Assembly (NCBI GenBank): GCA_039105265.1
Contig: JAPFFF010000053.1
Coordinates: 992,001-1,056,000 of the forward strand
Origin: Tritrichomonas musculus
Taxonomy: Eukaryota; Parabasalia; Tritrichomonadida; Tritrichomonadidae
DNA length: 64,000 nt
Reading direction: 5' to 3'
The translations under genes were made by a program, and so were the position numbers. Below, in pieces: positions 1 through 10,051 of this stretch (position 1 is its first letter; every line of letters begins with the position of its first letter). The notes beneath the pieces were generated by a model that saw only the letters and a program-made list of their open reading frames with translations, was not told the origin of the DNA and ran no database searches.

Positions 1-97
1 CACATTCTGGAACTTGACGCAATATAACTTCATAAGCTGCTTGTATTTCTTGATCATTGTAGATCGACACAATGAATATTGATAATAAAAATAGCAT
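1..97 (-). CDS. 5' end of a secreted or membrane protein (partial)
   Basis: An open frame starts with ATG at 97 and runs leftward off the window, giving 32 codons. The first 12 residues (MLFLLSIFIVSI) are strongly hydrophobic and are followed by a polar stretch (YNDQEIQAAYEV), as in a cleaved signal peptide. The family cannot be named from so little sequence. An Inr-like TCACTTTTTGA lies on the same strand at 162-152, separated from the ATG by a run of about 20 T. The start is supported only by the signal-like segment and the lack of stops. It could instead be an N-terminal membrane anchor. Confidence 0.55.
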   Translation of the reverse strand, partial: MLFLLSIFIVSIYNDQEIQAAYEVILRQVPEC

Positions 98-477
98 CAA
101 AGCAAAAAAAGGCTTTTAATCAATCTAAAAAAAAAAAAAAAAAATATTTTATCAAAAAGTGAAAATAATTATTCAAATTTTTTTTTATAAAAAACATTAT
201 TTTCATTGAATCTATTGTTGTAACAAAAGATAAAATAGTATTTAACAGCATTAAAATGTTATTATTATAATATTCTTCTAAAAATATATATTATGTAACT
301 TGTCAATATCATCCGTCATGTGTAAGAGATGTGATTAGATCAATTACAACTCAAGGAAAATTGCAAAATGAAATATACGAACAATTACAAATAGATAAAA
401 AAAAATTGCAGAAGTTTTAATATAAAATTAACACTTTTTTATTAAATAAAAAAAAATTAAAAAGCACTTTTTTCTTT
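98..477. other. Intergenic spacer, AT-rich
   Basis: This stretch lies between the 5' end of the partial gene at 1-97 and the 3' end of the RCC1-like gene. It holds a homopolymer of about 20 A near 126-144 and an Inr-like motif (152-162, minus strand). No coding frame or RNA gene is seen. Confidence 0.6.
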
Positions 478-1593
478 TTATTCAATAGAAAACTTTTTGA
501 CTGTTAAATTTGGCGAGTGTTTTGGAGCTTCACAATCAACGAAAACTACTGAGATACTGTCTCCCGCGACACAATGAGAAACGCCTTCATTAATGGTTGT
601 TTCAACAGGTTCAAAAGTGCAAAGAAGATCCGAATCCAGAAGGAGCTGGCCAAAGTCGTTTGTTCCGCAAGACAAGACTTTTCCTTCCTCTGTTACGAAG
701 AGCGAGTGCGTGTTTCCAGCAAAAGCGGACTTAATTTTATACTTCGATTTGAGAGTCTTAATTTCAACGAACTTTTTGACTTCTTCTTCATCCTTTCCAA
801 TTCCAATCTTTCCGTACTTGTTAGAGCCCATTCCGAAGACTCTTCCATCGTCAGTCACGGCGAGGCAGTGGTTGTATGTTCCGCTGATCATTTTGATTTT
901 TTCGTCTTTGAGCTCGTCGGAAATGACGAAGTTGATTTTGCAATTTTCTGGGAAAGGTGAAATGAAAACTTTGCCTGACAATGAAAGGGCAACAATGAAT
1001 GTGTCGCAAATAACGATGTTAACCGCTTTTTCGGTTTCATTCAAAAAAATTCTTTCAATTTCGGCGGTTGGATTTTCTGGAAGTGACTCTGGAATGAAAA
1101 GAATGGACCCTTCAGAGTCTATCGCTGCTGAATCCCATCGGCTTCCAAAAAGTGACACTGGATTCAAATTTCCAATGTTCAGAAAAAGTGGAAAATCGTC
1201 TTTTGGATATAAATACGAATAGGCAAGTTGAAATTGGTCTGGAGTGTCGGGATTGGAAACAAGAAACAAGGTGTAGGTCTCTCCACAGACTGCTGAAATG
1301 GGTGTGTATGAATGACCTTCTTTATCTTTAATTGTGAATTTAGTTAATTGTGATATTTGGTTCTTGGGAAGAGATGAACTGATTCGATTATCGTTGTTAT
1401 CTCCAATTCCATATAAAGAGCCATCTTTTGTGATTATAACTAAATGATCACTATATATTGATAAAGATAAAATTGAAGATGGATCAAGATGAGATTTAAC
1501 AGGTGGACGGATAGAAAGAAAACCACTTGGACTTCTATTATTTGACTCTTCACCAAGCTGGTGGCTATTATTGCATCCACATACCTTAATCAT
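478..1593 (-). CDS. RCC1-repeat (beta-propeller) protein
   Basis: This 371-aa protein has the Gly-rich repeat pattern of the RCC1 family. Examples are DGSLYGIGDNNDNRI near residue 56, HCLAVTDDGRVFGMGSNKYG near 247 and HSLFVTEEGKVLSCGTNDFG near 299. RCC1 proteins form seven-bladed propellers; some are Ran exchange factors, but many protist members are scaffolds or regulators of unknown target. The length is close to a single propeller with no extra domain. N-terminal and C-terminal blades are clear, while the middle (about residues 90-230) is diverged. The stop codon TAA is followed by A, giving the TAAA signal. A five-codon upstream frame (ATG at 1607) ends in an ATGA overlap with this start, so the true transcript start matters. 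The specific role, Ran GEF or otherwise, cannot be told. Confidence 0.85.
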   Translation of the reverse strand: MIKVCGCNNSHQLGEESNNRSPSGFLSIRPPVKSHLDPSSILSLSIYSDHLVIITKDGSLYGIGDNNDNRISSSLPKNQISQLTKFTIKDKEGHSYTPISAVCGETYTLFLVSNPDTPDQFQLAYSYLYPKDDFPLFLNIGNLNPVSLFGSRWDSAAIDSEGSILFIPESLPENPTAEIERIFLNETEKAVNIVICDTFIVALSLSGKVFISPFPENCKINFVISDELKDEKIKMISGTYNHCLAVTDDGRVFGMGSNKYGKIGIGKDEEEVKKFVEIKTLKSKYKIKSAFAGNTHSLFVTEEGKVLSCGTNDFGQLLLDSDLLCTFEPVETTINEGVSHCVAGDSISVVFVDCEAPKHSPNLTVKKFSIE

Positions 1594-1797
1594 AAATAAA
1601 CAGACATGTTATCTGAAAAATGTATATGGTTTTTATATCACATTTCAGTCGGTATTAATCTAACCTGTCTGAAATGCTGTTAAAGTTATTAAATTAAACA
1701 TATTGGAATAGGCATTTCCCCAACCAAACAAACTGACAAGCTTGGTTTCAGAATTATTTTATATATAATGATAATTGATATTAAAACAAAAAGAAAT

Positions 1798-3228
1798 TCA
1801 GAATAATATAGGCATACTGTGGCTTTCGGTGATTTTAGGTTTGACTTCTTTATCCTGCCTAATTTCGCATACATGAATATTTCCCATCGACGGACTTGGT
1901 TTTAAATGACAAGATTTTCTCGATTTAGTTGTAAAAGACGGTCTGACCAGCGGCGATGACTTAGATGAGCTTATTGCGCCTCTTGATTTTCTTTTTGGGC
2001 CTAAGAAGCAAGTCTGGCTCATTGAGCATTTTCTTGGTGAATTCAAGGTTAAATAAGGGTGAAGAAAAGAGAAAGGAATTTTCATTTCATCTTTGTTGTT
2101 CTGATTCTGAACCTTAAAATAGATGGTGTCACTTTTTTTTAACCGTTCAATTGGATCAAAAATTTTCAGTTCTATTCTATCTTCCTGTTGAAAAAGTTCC
2201 AATAGGCCAGAAGAGTTTCCCAAATTTTTATCATATGAAGATGCTGAAAAAACGGTTATACATCTATCGTCGAAAATTTTCAATACGCCTTTTTTCACGC
2301 ATTCGTGTGCCCTTATTATTCTCTTGAATTCATTTTTGGAGAGAAAGTTGTTAACAGCTACTCGGTTGAATAGGTACCCCATACCTCGGGGGTTGTCTCC
2401 GAATTGATAGTCATAACCGTTGTACGGGTCACCCCAAACCAAATCTGTTAAAAGCGAATTTTCTTCAAAATGATGAATGGGCCGATTGATGTTCTTTTCA
2501 ATATCTTCAACATGGTCAAGTTGGGGACTTAAACCGCCATGCACACAAAAAGTCGTATCGTTCACAATTGCACAAACAGGCAAATATGAAAAAGTTTCGA
2601 TAAATGCATCGTAAAGATATTTTGTATATTTATAACAGCTCATGTTGGTGTAATCTGCTAAAAATTCGTCATATGATTGTGGACTCTGTTCGATATTTTC
2701 ATCTTCTAAATTTCTGATTAATATTGATTTTTGTGGTGAAGCTTTTTTGGGTGATATTGATTTCTTTGGATTGTAATAATTTAGGATTTCTTTTTTAAAA
2801 CCATATTGAGTGCATACTGCGTCAAATTCATGGTTTCCTCGTATAAGATATATTAAATCTGGCCGCATAATTTTTAATGCAAATAATAAAGTAATGCATT
2901 CTAAAGAGAAATTGCCACGATCAATATAATCTCCCAAAAATAAAATCTTCTTTTTATTTTCTTGATGATAATTTAATATTCTTAATAAATCATGAAAGCT
3001 TCCATGGATATCTCCAACAATAATTAAATCGTCATCAATACGAAGAATATTGTTTTCTTTTTTAAAAATTTCTTTTGCTTGCTGGCATAGATCAATCAAA
3101 ATATATTCTTCAAATGATGGAATTGGATTTCCGTTCTTTGCTTGATAACCAACGTCAAAAAGTTTATCTAAAGAGTATTTAAATATAAATGAATATGCTG
3201 ATAATATAAATGATGCTGTTTGATCCAT
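1798..3228 (-). CDS. PP1/PP2A-type serine/threonine protein phosphatase
   Basis: This 476-aa metallophosphatase of the PPP family removes phosphate from Ser/Thr. Metal-binding and catalytic motifs are intact: GDIHG (72-76), GDYIDRG (99-105), RGNHE (130-134), HGG (230-232) and RAHE (306-309). The SAPNY motif of PP1/PP2A is changed to SASSY (328-332). The core is longer than the usual 300 residues for two reasons. A Lys/Ser/Pro-rich insert of about 45 residues (150-195) follows the GNHE helix region, and a basic Ser-rich tail of over 100 residues follows residue 362. Both could carry regulatory phosphosites, which is inference. The gene is co-oriented with the RCC1-like gene 204 bp downstream. 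The ATG is the first in frame after a stop-rich leader; a TCACA Inr-like site lies about 50 nt upstream. Confidence 0.92.
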   Translation of the reverse strand: MDQTASFILSAYSFIFKYSLDKLFDVGYQAKNGNPIPSFEEYILIDLCQQAKEIFKKENNILRIDDDLIIVGDIHGSFHDLLRILNYHQENKKKILFLGDYIDRGNFSLECITLLFALKIMRPDLIYLIRGNHEFDAVCTQYGFKKEILNYYNPKKSISPKKASPQKSILIRNLEDENIEQSPQSYDEFLADYTNMSCYKYTKYLYDAFIETFSYLPVCAIVNDTTFCVHGGLSPQLDHVEDIEKNINRPIHHFEENSLLTDLVWGDPYNGYDYQFGDNPRGMGYLFNRVAVNNFLSKNEFKRIIRAHECVKKGVLKIFDDRCITVFSASSYDKNLGNSSGLLELFQQEDRIELKIFDPIERLKKSDTIYFKVQNQNNKDEMKIPFSFLHPYLTLNSPRKCSMSQTCFLGPKRKSRGAISSSKSSPLVRPSFTTKSRKSCHLKPSPSMGNIHVCEIRQDKEVKPKITESHSMPILF

Positions 3229-4806
3229 TTATTTTCAATATCTATCACAAAATTTATAAAATCTTTTTTTGTGAGGTCTCTCAAATTTTGAAAAGAAAAG
3301 CATCATTATTGATTTTGTATTGATTTCGTTTCATTTTTGTCCTTTAATTTTGACCTTAATAAATTTTTTTTATCAAAACAAAATATCTATTTAAGGACGA
3401 CCTTTCTATGAAAAATGATCGTCGTGGTTACATTTAATTTTTCCTCAATCTTTCAAAATTTTATTGTAAAACTCATATTAACAAATAAATAATTGGAATA
3501 TAATGCATATAAAAAATAATTAAATAATTATTCAGCTTTGAAAAAGAGATATTTCAAAAAATAAAAGTGAAATAAACCAAAATACGTTTATATTTTTTCT
3601 AAGAATTTCAAAATATAATAACTCAATTTCAAATAAAAACAATTTTGTTTTCTATGCACCATTTATTAAATAACATGAATATTTAAAATAATCCGGTTCC
3701 AAACTCATAATATATTAAAGAAAAAGATGAAATTTTAGTAGATTAAATAAAAAAATGATTAAATATGATAAATAACAAGTATTAATATTACTTTTCGAAC
3801 AGGATATCAATAATTTATTCTATTTGATTTGTATTAACACAAAAACAAGTTTCTTTTTTCCCTTCTAACTTGAGTTATTAAATTTTTTAATTTTCAATGA
3901 TTGACGATGAAAATGAATACAAAAATTAATCGTTATAAAATAAATTATAAACGGTGAAAGGTCGTCCTTAAATTATTTTATTTATTTATTTTCATGCAAT
4001 AATGCACAAAACAATCATTCCTATATAAAATAAAGCATTATTTCAAAATATCAAATTTTTAAATGATAAAATTTGAATGAAGTCAAGTAATGAAAAAAAG
4101 GATAAATACCTTTAAAATGTTAAACATATGCTTTTCTATCAATAATAATTGGAAATTTCAAAAAAAAAAAAAGATATTCTTTTTTATGATATAAGAATTC
4201 ATAAAGTTCATACATAGCTTTAATCAATAAAAAATAAAAACTTAAATTTATTTTTATTTTATTTATTTACTTTTTTCAACACAAACTGCAAACATTTTAT
4301 TTTAAAATTTCTATACACTTCATTCAAAAAGTTATGCCCATTTGTAATCATTTTAAATTTCCATTTGCAGTTGGCTTTTTGCATTTTGAACATCCTTTGA
4401 ATGAGTTATCTAGCTATTAGCACATCTTCGAAAATGCAAAGTTTTCAAGACTTCCCAAGACAACTAATTCAATTGTGACCAATTAAAAATTTCTTTTGTT
4501 GATGATCTGGACAATATGTAGTCAACAATCAGGAGGAATCTTTTTTAGATTTGATCTATTCTTCATTTTGAAGAAGAATCTTTTTCCATTTTTTAATATT
4601 TTTTTTTTCTTCTTTACCCAAAAACTCATTATTGTTTCATTATGTTGACATCTTTTATATTTGGTAAAAAAATGATAAATGTCCCAATTAATGGTAAAAA
4701 AACTTATCCATTCCAAAAAATTGAATATCAAAAAATTTTTGTCAAAATTGTATTCTATGTGATTTATTAAAAAGTTAATAAAATTTTTAAATATAAAATA
4801 TAAAAT
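3229..4806. other. Divergent intergenic region, 1.6 kb
   Basis: This spacer separates the divergently transcribed phosphatase (-) and the vWA-UBC gene (+), so it must hold both promoters. It contains a TTAA-flanked TIR element (3395-3967), described separately. The rest is AT-rich with A and T runs. No convincing coding frame is seen; the 69-aa frame at 4522-4731 is low complexity. Confidence 0.6.
3391..3971. mobile_element. TTAA-flanked TIR element, non-autonomous
   Basis: The left end GGACGACCTTTC (from 3395) is the perfect inverse of the right end GAAAGGTCGTCC (ending 3967), and both are directly flanked by TTAA (3391-3394 and 3968-3971). TTAA duplication is the hallmark of piggyBac-type transposition. 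The 573-bp interior has no coding frame, so this is a MITE-like unit. The ends differ from the GGTACAAATCC ends of the other TTAA units in this window. Confidence 0.7.
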
Positions 4807-7800
4807 ATGACTTTAACTGTTGAATACAAACTCAGGAAAGGAGCAGTAAATACAATTAATGTCCCCGATGCGTCAACAGTAGGGGATTTATTGATCGCTG
4901 TCAACAAAAAGCATCATCTTAAATTACAATATGTATATTATGTAAAAGAATCCGCCATTTGCGATTTAGAAGATCCTCTTGATGGTTACAGTGACAGTTT
5001 GTTCTTTTATATTGATAACGATCAAAGTTTCAATGCGGAAGATTTTAAAGACGACGATGTTGACGATGCAAAAGATTATTACCCCAAAATTCCGATATTA
5101 ATCGACTATCCGAAAGTAGATGATGAGAAGCATTTTGATCCCCTACTCGAAACCGGCAAAACTAATCCATTTAAACTTCGATATAAAATCCAAAAATTTC
5201 CCGATCACCCCAAAGCAGATGTATTTTATGTTTATTCCACCAAAGATTACCAATCCATGACGATTCCTACAGAAATAAAAATTCCGTTATCATCGACGTA
5301 TGATTCAACCGAGAAAGCAATCAGGAAAGCGTTAAACATCCCCTCTGATCTCCAAATTCACATCTACTTAACCTCAGGTGCCCCGTTTCCCAAGAAATAT
5401 GGACCCAAAAAGACCGACAACAAACTTGCCAACTTTTTCAATAGTATCGACTCGAAGCACATTTTATATGCCATCATTACGCGTCCAATTCCACAAAAGC
5501 TACTTGATTCGATAGTCCAAGAAGTCTGCTGTGCGGCCAATGAAAACATGAAGCTTTTAATTAGCCCAATGGCGAATTGTTCAGAAGTCGGTTATTCGCG
5601 AATGGCCTGTCTTTTGGGCACTTTTTATTACAAAGGCATAAAGACGTACAGTTTCATCAATTCCATTGCTCGCTGCACTGGTTTTGCTCCGTTAGTTTCA
5701 TGCCTGACGTCGATGATGTATCATGATCCAATAAACGGTCTCATGTACGTTACGGTTACTGCTTCACTTCACTGTCTTTTCAGCCATCTTTTGACCGACA
5801 AAACAAAGAAAGAAGCCGTCTTTGATCGCTGTCTAGAATGCGCCTGCTACGTCGTACGGGCCCAAGATTCATATGAGAACGACAACAAGGGCAAAGACAA
5901 AGATATCTATCGAAACACAATCATCGTAATTGAGAAGAAAGAAGAAAGTGTCGGTCCATTTGACAAGTATCTAATCAACTGTGAAGTTGACGGTGCCTTT
6001 TATGAATATGCCCCCGATATTTCTGACAAAAATGACTATGAAGTCACCGTTTTAGAACGTCCTTCAAAACCTGACGTCATTAAGAAAATGTTCCCTAAGT
6101 TTGCCTCTTTTAAGCCTCTTCCTCCACTCTCAACAAGAATGGCAAATTTGACGTGCATCATTCAATACGTGAACAACAGAACTTTGCTGTTTCTCGGAGA
6201 TTTTAATGAGGATGAATCTGAAGATACACTCAATATAATTGATCCTTTTGTTGGCAAGATACAGAAGGCAAACGTTAACAAATTGTCCGAAGAAGTTGCG
6301 AAATACACAAATAATTCAGAGTCTTTGATTGACTCGGATGAAGTTGAAGACTTGATTGTAATCTTGCTTGATAAGTCTGGATCAATGATCAAGAAATTGA
6401 ATGGCAAAATCGCCCTAACTGATATAAAAGATGATAAAACAAAGAAAGATCCGACAGATCCAAAACATGGACTTCCTGTTGTTGCTGACACGAATAGAAT
6501 CCTCATAGCGAGACAGTTTATATTGTCATTCATTAATCGATCATTTGGATTCAGATTACCACAGTTAATTAGTCTGATATCGTTCAATGAAAATTCGACA
6601 ATTGAATGTGACTTTACTCCACTTGGGCCGATCGTTGAGCAAGCCCTAGATAAAGTGCAAACAAAAGGTGATTCCAAAATTTGGGATGCTCTTGATTTTT
6701 CAATTGACAGGCTTCTTGAATTGAATAAAAATCATCAATATCCGAATGCCAAACTACGTGTTCTCATCTTTTCGGATGGAGATGATTCTGGATCAACCAA
6801 GAAGAAAGAAGAAGTATGTCAACGTGCAATAAATTCAAATATTGTTGTTGATTCAATCATTCTTTCAACGATAGAAAACTGTATTAATTTAGGTAAGTTG
6901 TCACATTTCACTGGCGGTTATTCATTCCGTTCAGAAGATGTGAATGAAATTAATTCGTTATTTGAAAAAGAAGCTTTCTTATCATTCGGTTTGAGATCTG
7001 CAGTTGTTCTTCCTTCTGTGCCAATTACTGAGAAATTGTTTAACGATGCTACCTTTATGTTTGATCAAGATTGTGACAATTACGATTTCATCACGAAGAC
7101 ATTGAATACTAACTTGTCGACGCCGAATTACGTAATGAGTTTGGCTAAAAGAGAAAGGCCACTTCCAAGTGATCGTTATTACATCCGTTTGCTGAAGGAA
7201 TTGAAGAAGATTCAACTGGAAAAAGATGACACAATCAAAGTTTACGTTCGTTCTGGAAACATCAAAAGTTGGAAGGTTTATTTGAAAGGTCCTGAAGGAA
7301 CTAGATATTCCAAAAAGTGGTGGTATTTGTCCATCACTTTTACAGAAGCTTATCCATTACAACCTCCTCTATTTAGATTCATATCAATTCCTTATCATAT
7401 CAACATCTCTGAGGATGGAAGAGTCTGTGCTAGCTTCCTTTACAAGATGTACAAGTCTTCGTTCTCCGTGCTCGAGCTCATTAATAAAGTGAAGAACTTG
7501 TTGAAGAATCCTGAAGAAAAGTCCCCAATTCAGATCTTCAAGATGATGATGTACAAATACGACAAGGTCGAGTTCAATGAAAGAATAGACGAGTCCTGTG
7601 AGGATGCACATGACTCTGTAAAAGGTTACATTGGAAAAATCGTTGTGAACGACGATCCTAAGTTCAAAGTCTCAAAGAACGACTTCGAAGGAAACAGTGT
7701 CGAAGATGACATGGACGCTGAACTGAATAACATATTCAACCACCACGAAGTAGTGACTGATTACGAGGGTTTCGCTCTTATTAGTTCACCAATTGATGAT

Positions 7801-7809
7801 TCAGACTAA
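4807..7809 (+). CDS. vWA domain plus ubiquitin-conjugating (UBC-fold) fusion protein
   Basis: This 1000-aa protein has at least three regions. Residues 1-240 contain one or two beta-rich segments that may be ubiquitin-like folds (weak). Residues 515-720 form a von Willebrand factor A domain with the MIDAS motif DKSGS at 522-526, followed by a typical DGDDSG turn. Residues 789-930 look like an E2 ubiquitin-conjugating fold, with KGPEGT, YPLQPPLFRF, HINISEDGRVC and a hydrophobic helix. Cys874, after the HxN and G-x-V-C motif, sits where the E2 catalytic cysteine is expected, although the usual HPN is HIN. The middle (240-515) is unassigned and Cys-rich. It may be an active or scaffold ubiquitin enzyme. 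The stop is TAAA-like (TAAACT). No introns are apparent. Confidence 0.85.
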   Translation: MTLTVEYKLRKGAVNTINVPDASTVGDLLIAVNKKHHLKLQYVYYVKESAICDLEDPLDGYSDSLFFYIDNDQSFNAEDFKDDDVDDAKDYYPKIPILIDYPKVDDEKHFDPLLETGKTNPFKLRYKIQKFPDHPKADVFYVYSTKDYQSMTIPTEIKIPLSSTYDSTEKAIRKALNIPSDLQIHIYLTSGAPFPKKYGPKKTDNKLANFFNSIDSKHILYAIITRPIPQKLLDSIVQEVCCAANENMKLLISPMANCSEVGYSRMACLLGTFYYKGIKTYSFINSIARCTGFAPLVSCLTSMMYHDPINGLMYVTVTASLHCLFSHLLTDKTKKEAVFDRCLECACYVVRAQDSYENDNKGKDKDIYRNTIIVIEKKEESVGPFDKYLINCEVDGAFYEYAPDISDKNDYEVTVLERPSKPDVIKKMFPKFASFKPLPPLSTRMANLTCIIQYVNNRTLLFLGDFNEDESEDTLNIIDPFVGKIQKANVNKLSEEVAKYTNNSESLIDSDEVEDLIVILLDKSGSMIKKLNGKIALTDIKDDKTKKDPTDPKHGLPVVADTNRILIARQFILSFINRSFGFRLPQLISLISFNENSTIECDFTPLGPIVEQALDKVQTKGDSKIWDALDFSIDRLLELNKNHQYPNAKLRVLIFSDGDDSGSTKKKEEVCQRAINSNIVVDSIILSTIENCINLGKLSHFTGGYSFRSEDVNEINSLFEKEAFLSFGLRSAVVLPSVPITEKLFNDATFMFDQDCDNYDFITKTLNTNLSTPNYVMSLAKRERPLPSDRYYIRLLKELKKIQLEKDDTIKVYVRSGNIKSWKVYLKGPEGTRYSKKWWYLSITFTEAYPLQPPLFRFISIPYHINISEDGRVCASFLYKMYKSSFSVLELINKVKNLLKNPEEKSPIQIFKMMMYKYDKVEFNERIDESCEDAHDSVKGYIGKIVVNDDPKFKVSKNDFEGNSVEDDMDAELNNIFNHHEVVTDYEGFALISSPIDDSD

Positions 7810-7886
7810 ACTAAAAATAAATTAATCTTTTAATATTTTTAGTCTTCTTATTATGTGACAAAAAAATTATATTCTTCTTCATGAAA

Positions 7887-7918
<32 letters not shown>

Positions 7919-7921
<3 letters not shown>

Positions 7922-8069
7922 GGATTCAAAAAGTTTCTCAGAAAAAAAAATCATTTTTTCTGAAATAATGATTAAGCTTGGGACAAATTGACCTAAAAGA
8001 TTTATAAATTTGACCTTATCGTTTTCAAAAAGTTTGTCACAAGCCTTTCATTCAGCTTGGGAATCCGAC
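7919..8069. mobile_element. Short TIR element (MITE), copy 1, TA target
   Basis: GTCGGATTC at the left and GAATCCGAC at the right bound about 151 bp sitting inside a TA microsatellite on both sides. The interior, with AAGCTTGGGACAAATTGACC and a TGACCTTATCG block, matches the copy at 30009-30162 in the opposite orientation. TA insertion suggests the Tc1/mariner group. No coding capacity. Confidence 0.7.
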
Positions 8070-8248
8070 TTTATATATATATATATATATAAAGATTTTG
8101 ATGGTGACCATCAAATTCATTTAATGCGTGAAACAATTCTAATAATGATTCGTTAAATTTTTTCTTTTTGATCAAAAAACATGTAGATTTAAAATAATTT
8201 CATTTTCAATACATTTATAAATTCCTGAATGAAATCTCAGATTGAAAT

Positions 8249-8272
8249 ATTTGATCTATATATAGATCAAAT
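8249..8272. repeat. 24-bp perfect palindrome flanked by direct repeats
   Basis: ATTTGATCTATA is followed at once by its inverse, giving a perfect palindrome. The phrase ATTGAAATATTTGAT occurs on both sides (8241-8255 and 8271-8285). It could be a footprint or the core of a small inverted-repeat element. No function is shown. Confidence 0.6.
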
Positions 8273-8598
8273 TGAAATATTTGATTTTGAATTCAATTGA
8301 AAAAAAATTACTTATAATCTTGTAACAAGATTCTTGTTTTTATTTAAAATCGTTAATTGAAGAGTGACAATTAAAAATTATTGATTAAAGTTTTCGAATG
8401 GCAAAACAAGGATAATTAGATTATTGACTAAAATCAGTCTACAAAAATGCTAATTATTTGAACAAAAACACTTTTGTTATAATCATAAGTAACAAAAAAT
8501 ATTCCACCGAATATCCTGCTTGAATATTCAATGTACTTATAAAAAACGATCGAAGGCCAAATATTAACAAAAATAGGAATTGTGAAAATTATTTAACA

Positions 8599-8700
8599 GA
8601 TTGCAGAGGGTATGATTCTTCATCGAGATTTGAAACCAAAAACATTATGATCGGAAAAGATGGAATAGTGAATATTGGTCATTATTTACATTTGATTAAC
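8599..8700 (+). pseudogene. Fragment of a protein kinase catalytic loop
   Basis: About 100 bp translates as IAEGMILHRDLKPK and then, after a one-base frame change, NIMIGKDGIVNIG. This is the catalytic loop (HRDLKPxN) and following strand of a TKL-type kinase such as those common in trichomonads. The fragment has no kinase N-lobe or C-lobe around it, so it is a gene scrap, perhaps left by an element or by unequal exchange. It is 260 bp from the TIR element at 8961. Confidence 0.6.
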
Positions 8701-8960
8701 GAACGATTACGCGTGGGGTTGGAAAAAGTTCATGCATTTTTTAAAAGAAACAAAAAAATTCTTTTTTTTTTTTTTTTTTTTTTTTTTCTCTTATTGTGAA
8801 TTTCTTATAATACCTATTTTTATTGCCATATGCAGATTAGCATAAAGGATACATCCTTTATTTTATTTATTTCAAATCAATTCAATTTTTTCGATAGATT
8901 TTTTTTTCTCTCAAATCCTTTCAAAAAATAATTTATGGTAAATCATTTCAATTTATAATA

Positions 8961-10051
8961 GAGTACGCCGAAATAGCGTTTTCTTTTTTGAAAAAATTAA
9001 CAAAGTCAAAAAAGCGCCATATTTTCGGTATACTATTCTTTTTGTATTTTTTATAACATTTCCAAATAAAAACTTTGTTTTTGTTGAAAAATTGGTGTTT
9101 TTTGAATATTATCATATATTTTACAATAACTAACTTTTTTTCAGAAAAAGTGGAGAATTACAAAAAACATGATATTTTCGATAAAAAATATTTTTTAAAA
9201 AATCAAGTTTCTTCTTTTTTTAGTATTTGAGTTTATTTTGTAAGTAATATTTTTCTAAAAAAGATAAGTTTTACAAATTTTGTTTCCAATTGGGCAAACG
9301 ATTTTTGTTTCTTTAGAAAAATAAATTTTCCTATTAATCAAACCAATACAGATTAATGATTTTTATGAACAATAAGCCAAAAAATTACAGGTTGGAAGTT
9401 ATATTAGTTAGTTGAGGTGGCATATGATAAAAAAATTGGGGAAAAAAAGAAAATAGATTTCCCGTTCTTGAATAATGCAATGAATTCAATTATATAAAGT
9501 TTATAATTTATTTGATATATATTTTTAAAAATCATATTGTTAAAGCAGAATATTGATCATTCCGAAATTAAAATGATATGTTTAAAAAACTAATGACCAA
9601 TCATAAATATATTCAAAATAAACACAATATTTATTGTAAATTACTTTCTTTGGTATTTTAAGTAAATAAGAATAAGAATAAGATCATTATGAGCTGAAAT
9701 TATTTGACTTTTCATTCAATACTGAATTAAATAAATAAAATCGAATTTCATATAAAAAACTTGGAAAAACATTTTTTTCTAAATCACAAACATTTATTGA
9801 AAAAAATAGTTTTTTTTGAAAAACAAACTTTTCTGAAAAAAAAATTTTTTTGAATAAAAACAATTACCTATCGAATTTTTTGATTATTTAGAAAAACTCA
9901 CGTTGAACAAAAAGGAAGAGTTATTTCATACAGTTTTATTTTTCTTTATTTAACAAGTTTGAATATAAAAAACTTATTTTCTTTGGAATAACTTATGCTT
10001 TTTCATTATTGATACTTTTTTCAAATAACAATTCACTATTTCGGCGTACTC
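8961..10051. mobile_element. 1.09-kb TIR element, TA target, non-autonomous
   Basis: The left end GAGTACGCCGAAATAG and the right end CTATTTCGGCGTACTC are perfect inverse copies (16 bp), each flanked by TA, as expected for the Tc1/mariner superfamily. The interior is AT-rich with stretches of T and A and has no frame that could be a transposase. It must rely on an enzyme supplied elsewhere. Confidence 0.7.

Noticed and set aside
1573-1587. GTATGT just after the RCC1-like start as a 5' splice site
   Set aside because: No matching 3' signal downstream on the minus strand; the frame runs through without interruption.
4522-4731. 69-aa minus-strand frame in the divergent spacer
   Set aside because: Lys/Phe runs from A and T homopolymers; no similarity and no start signal.
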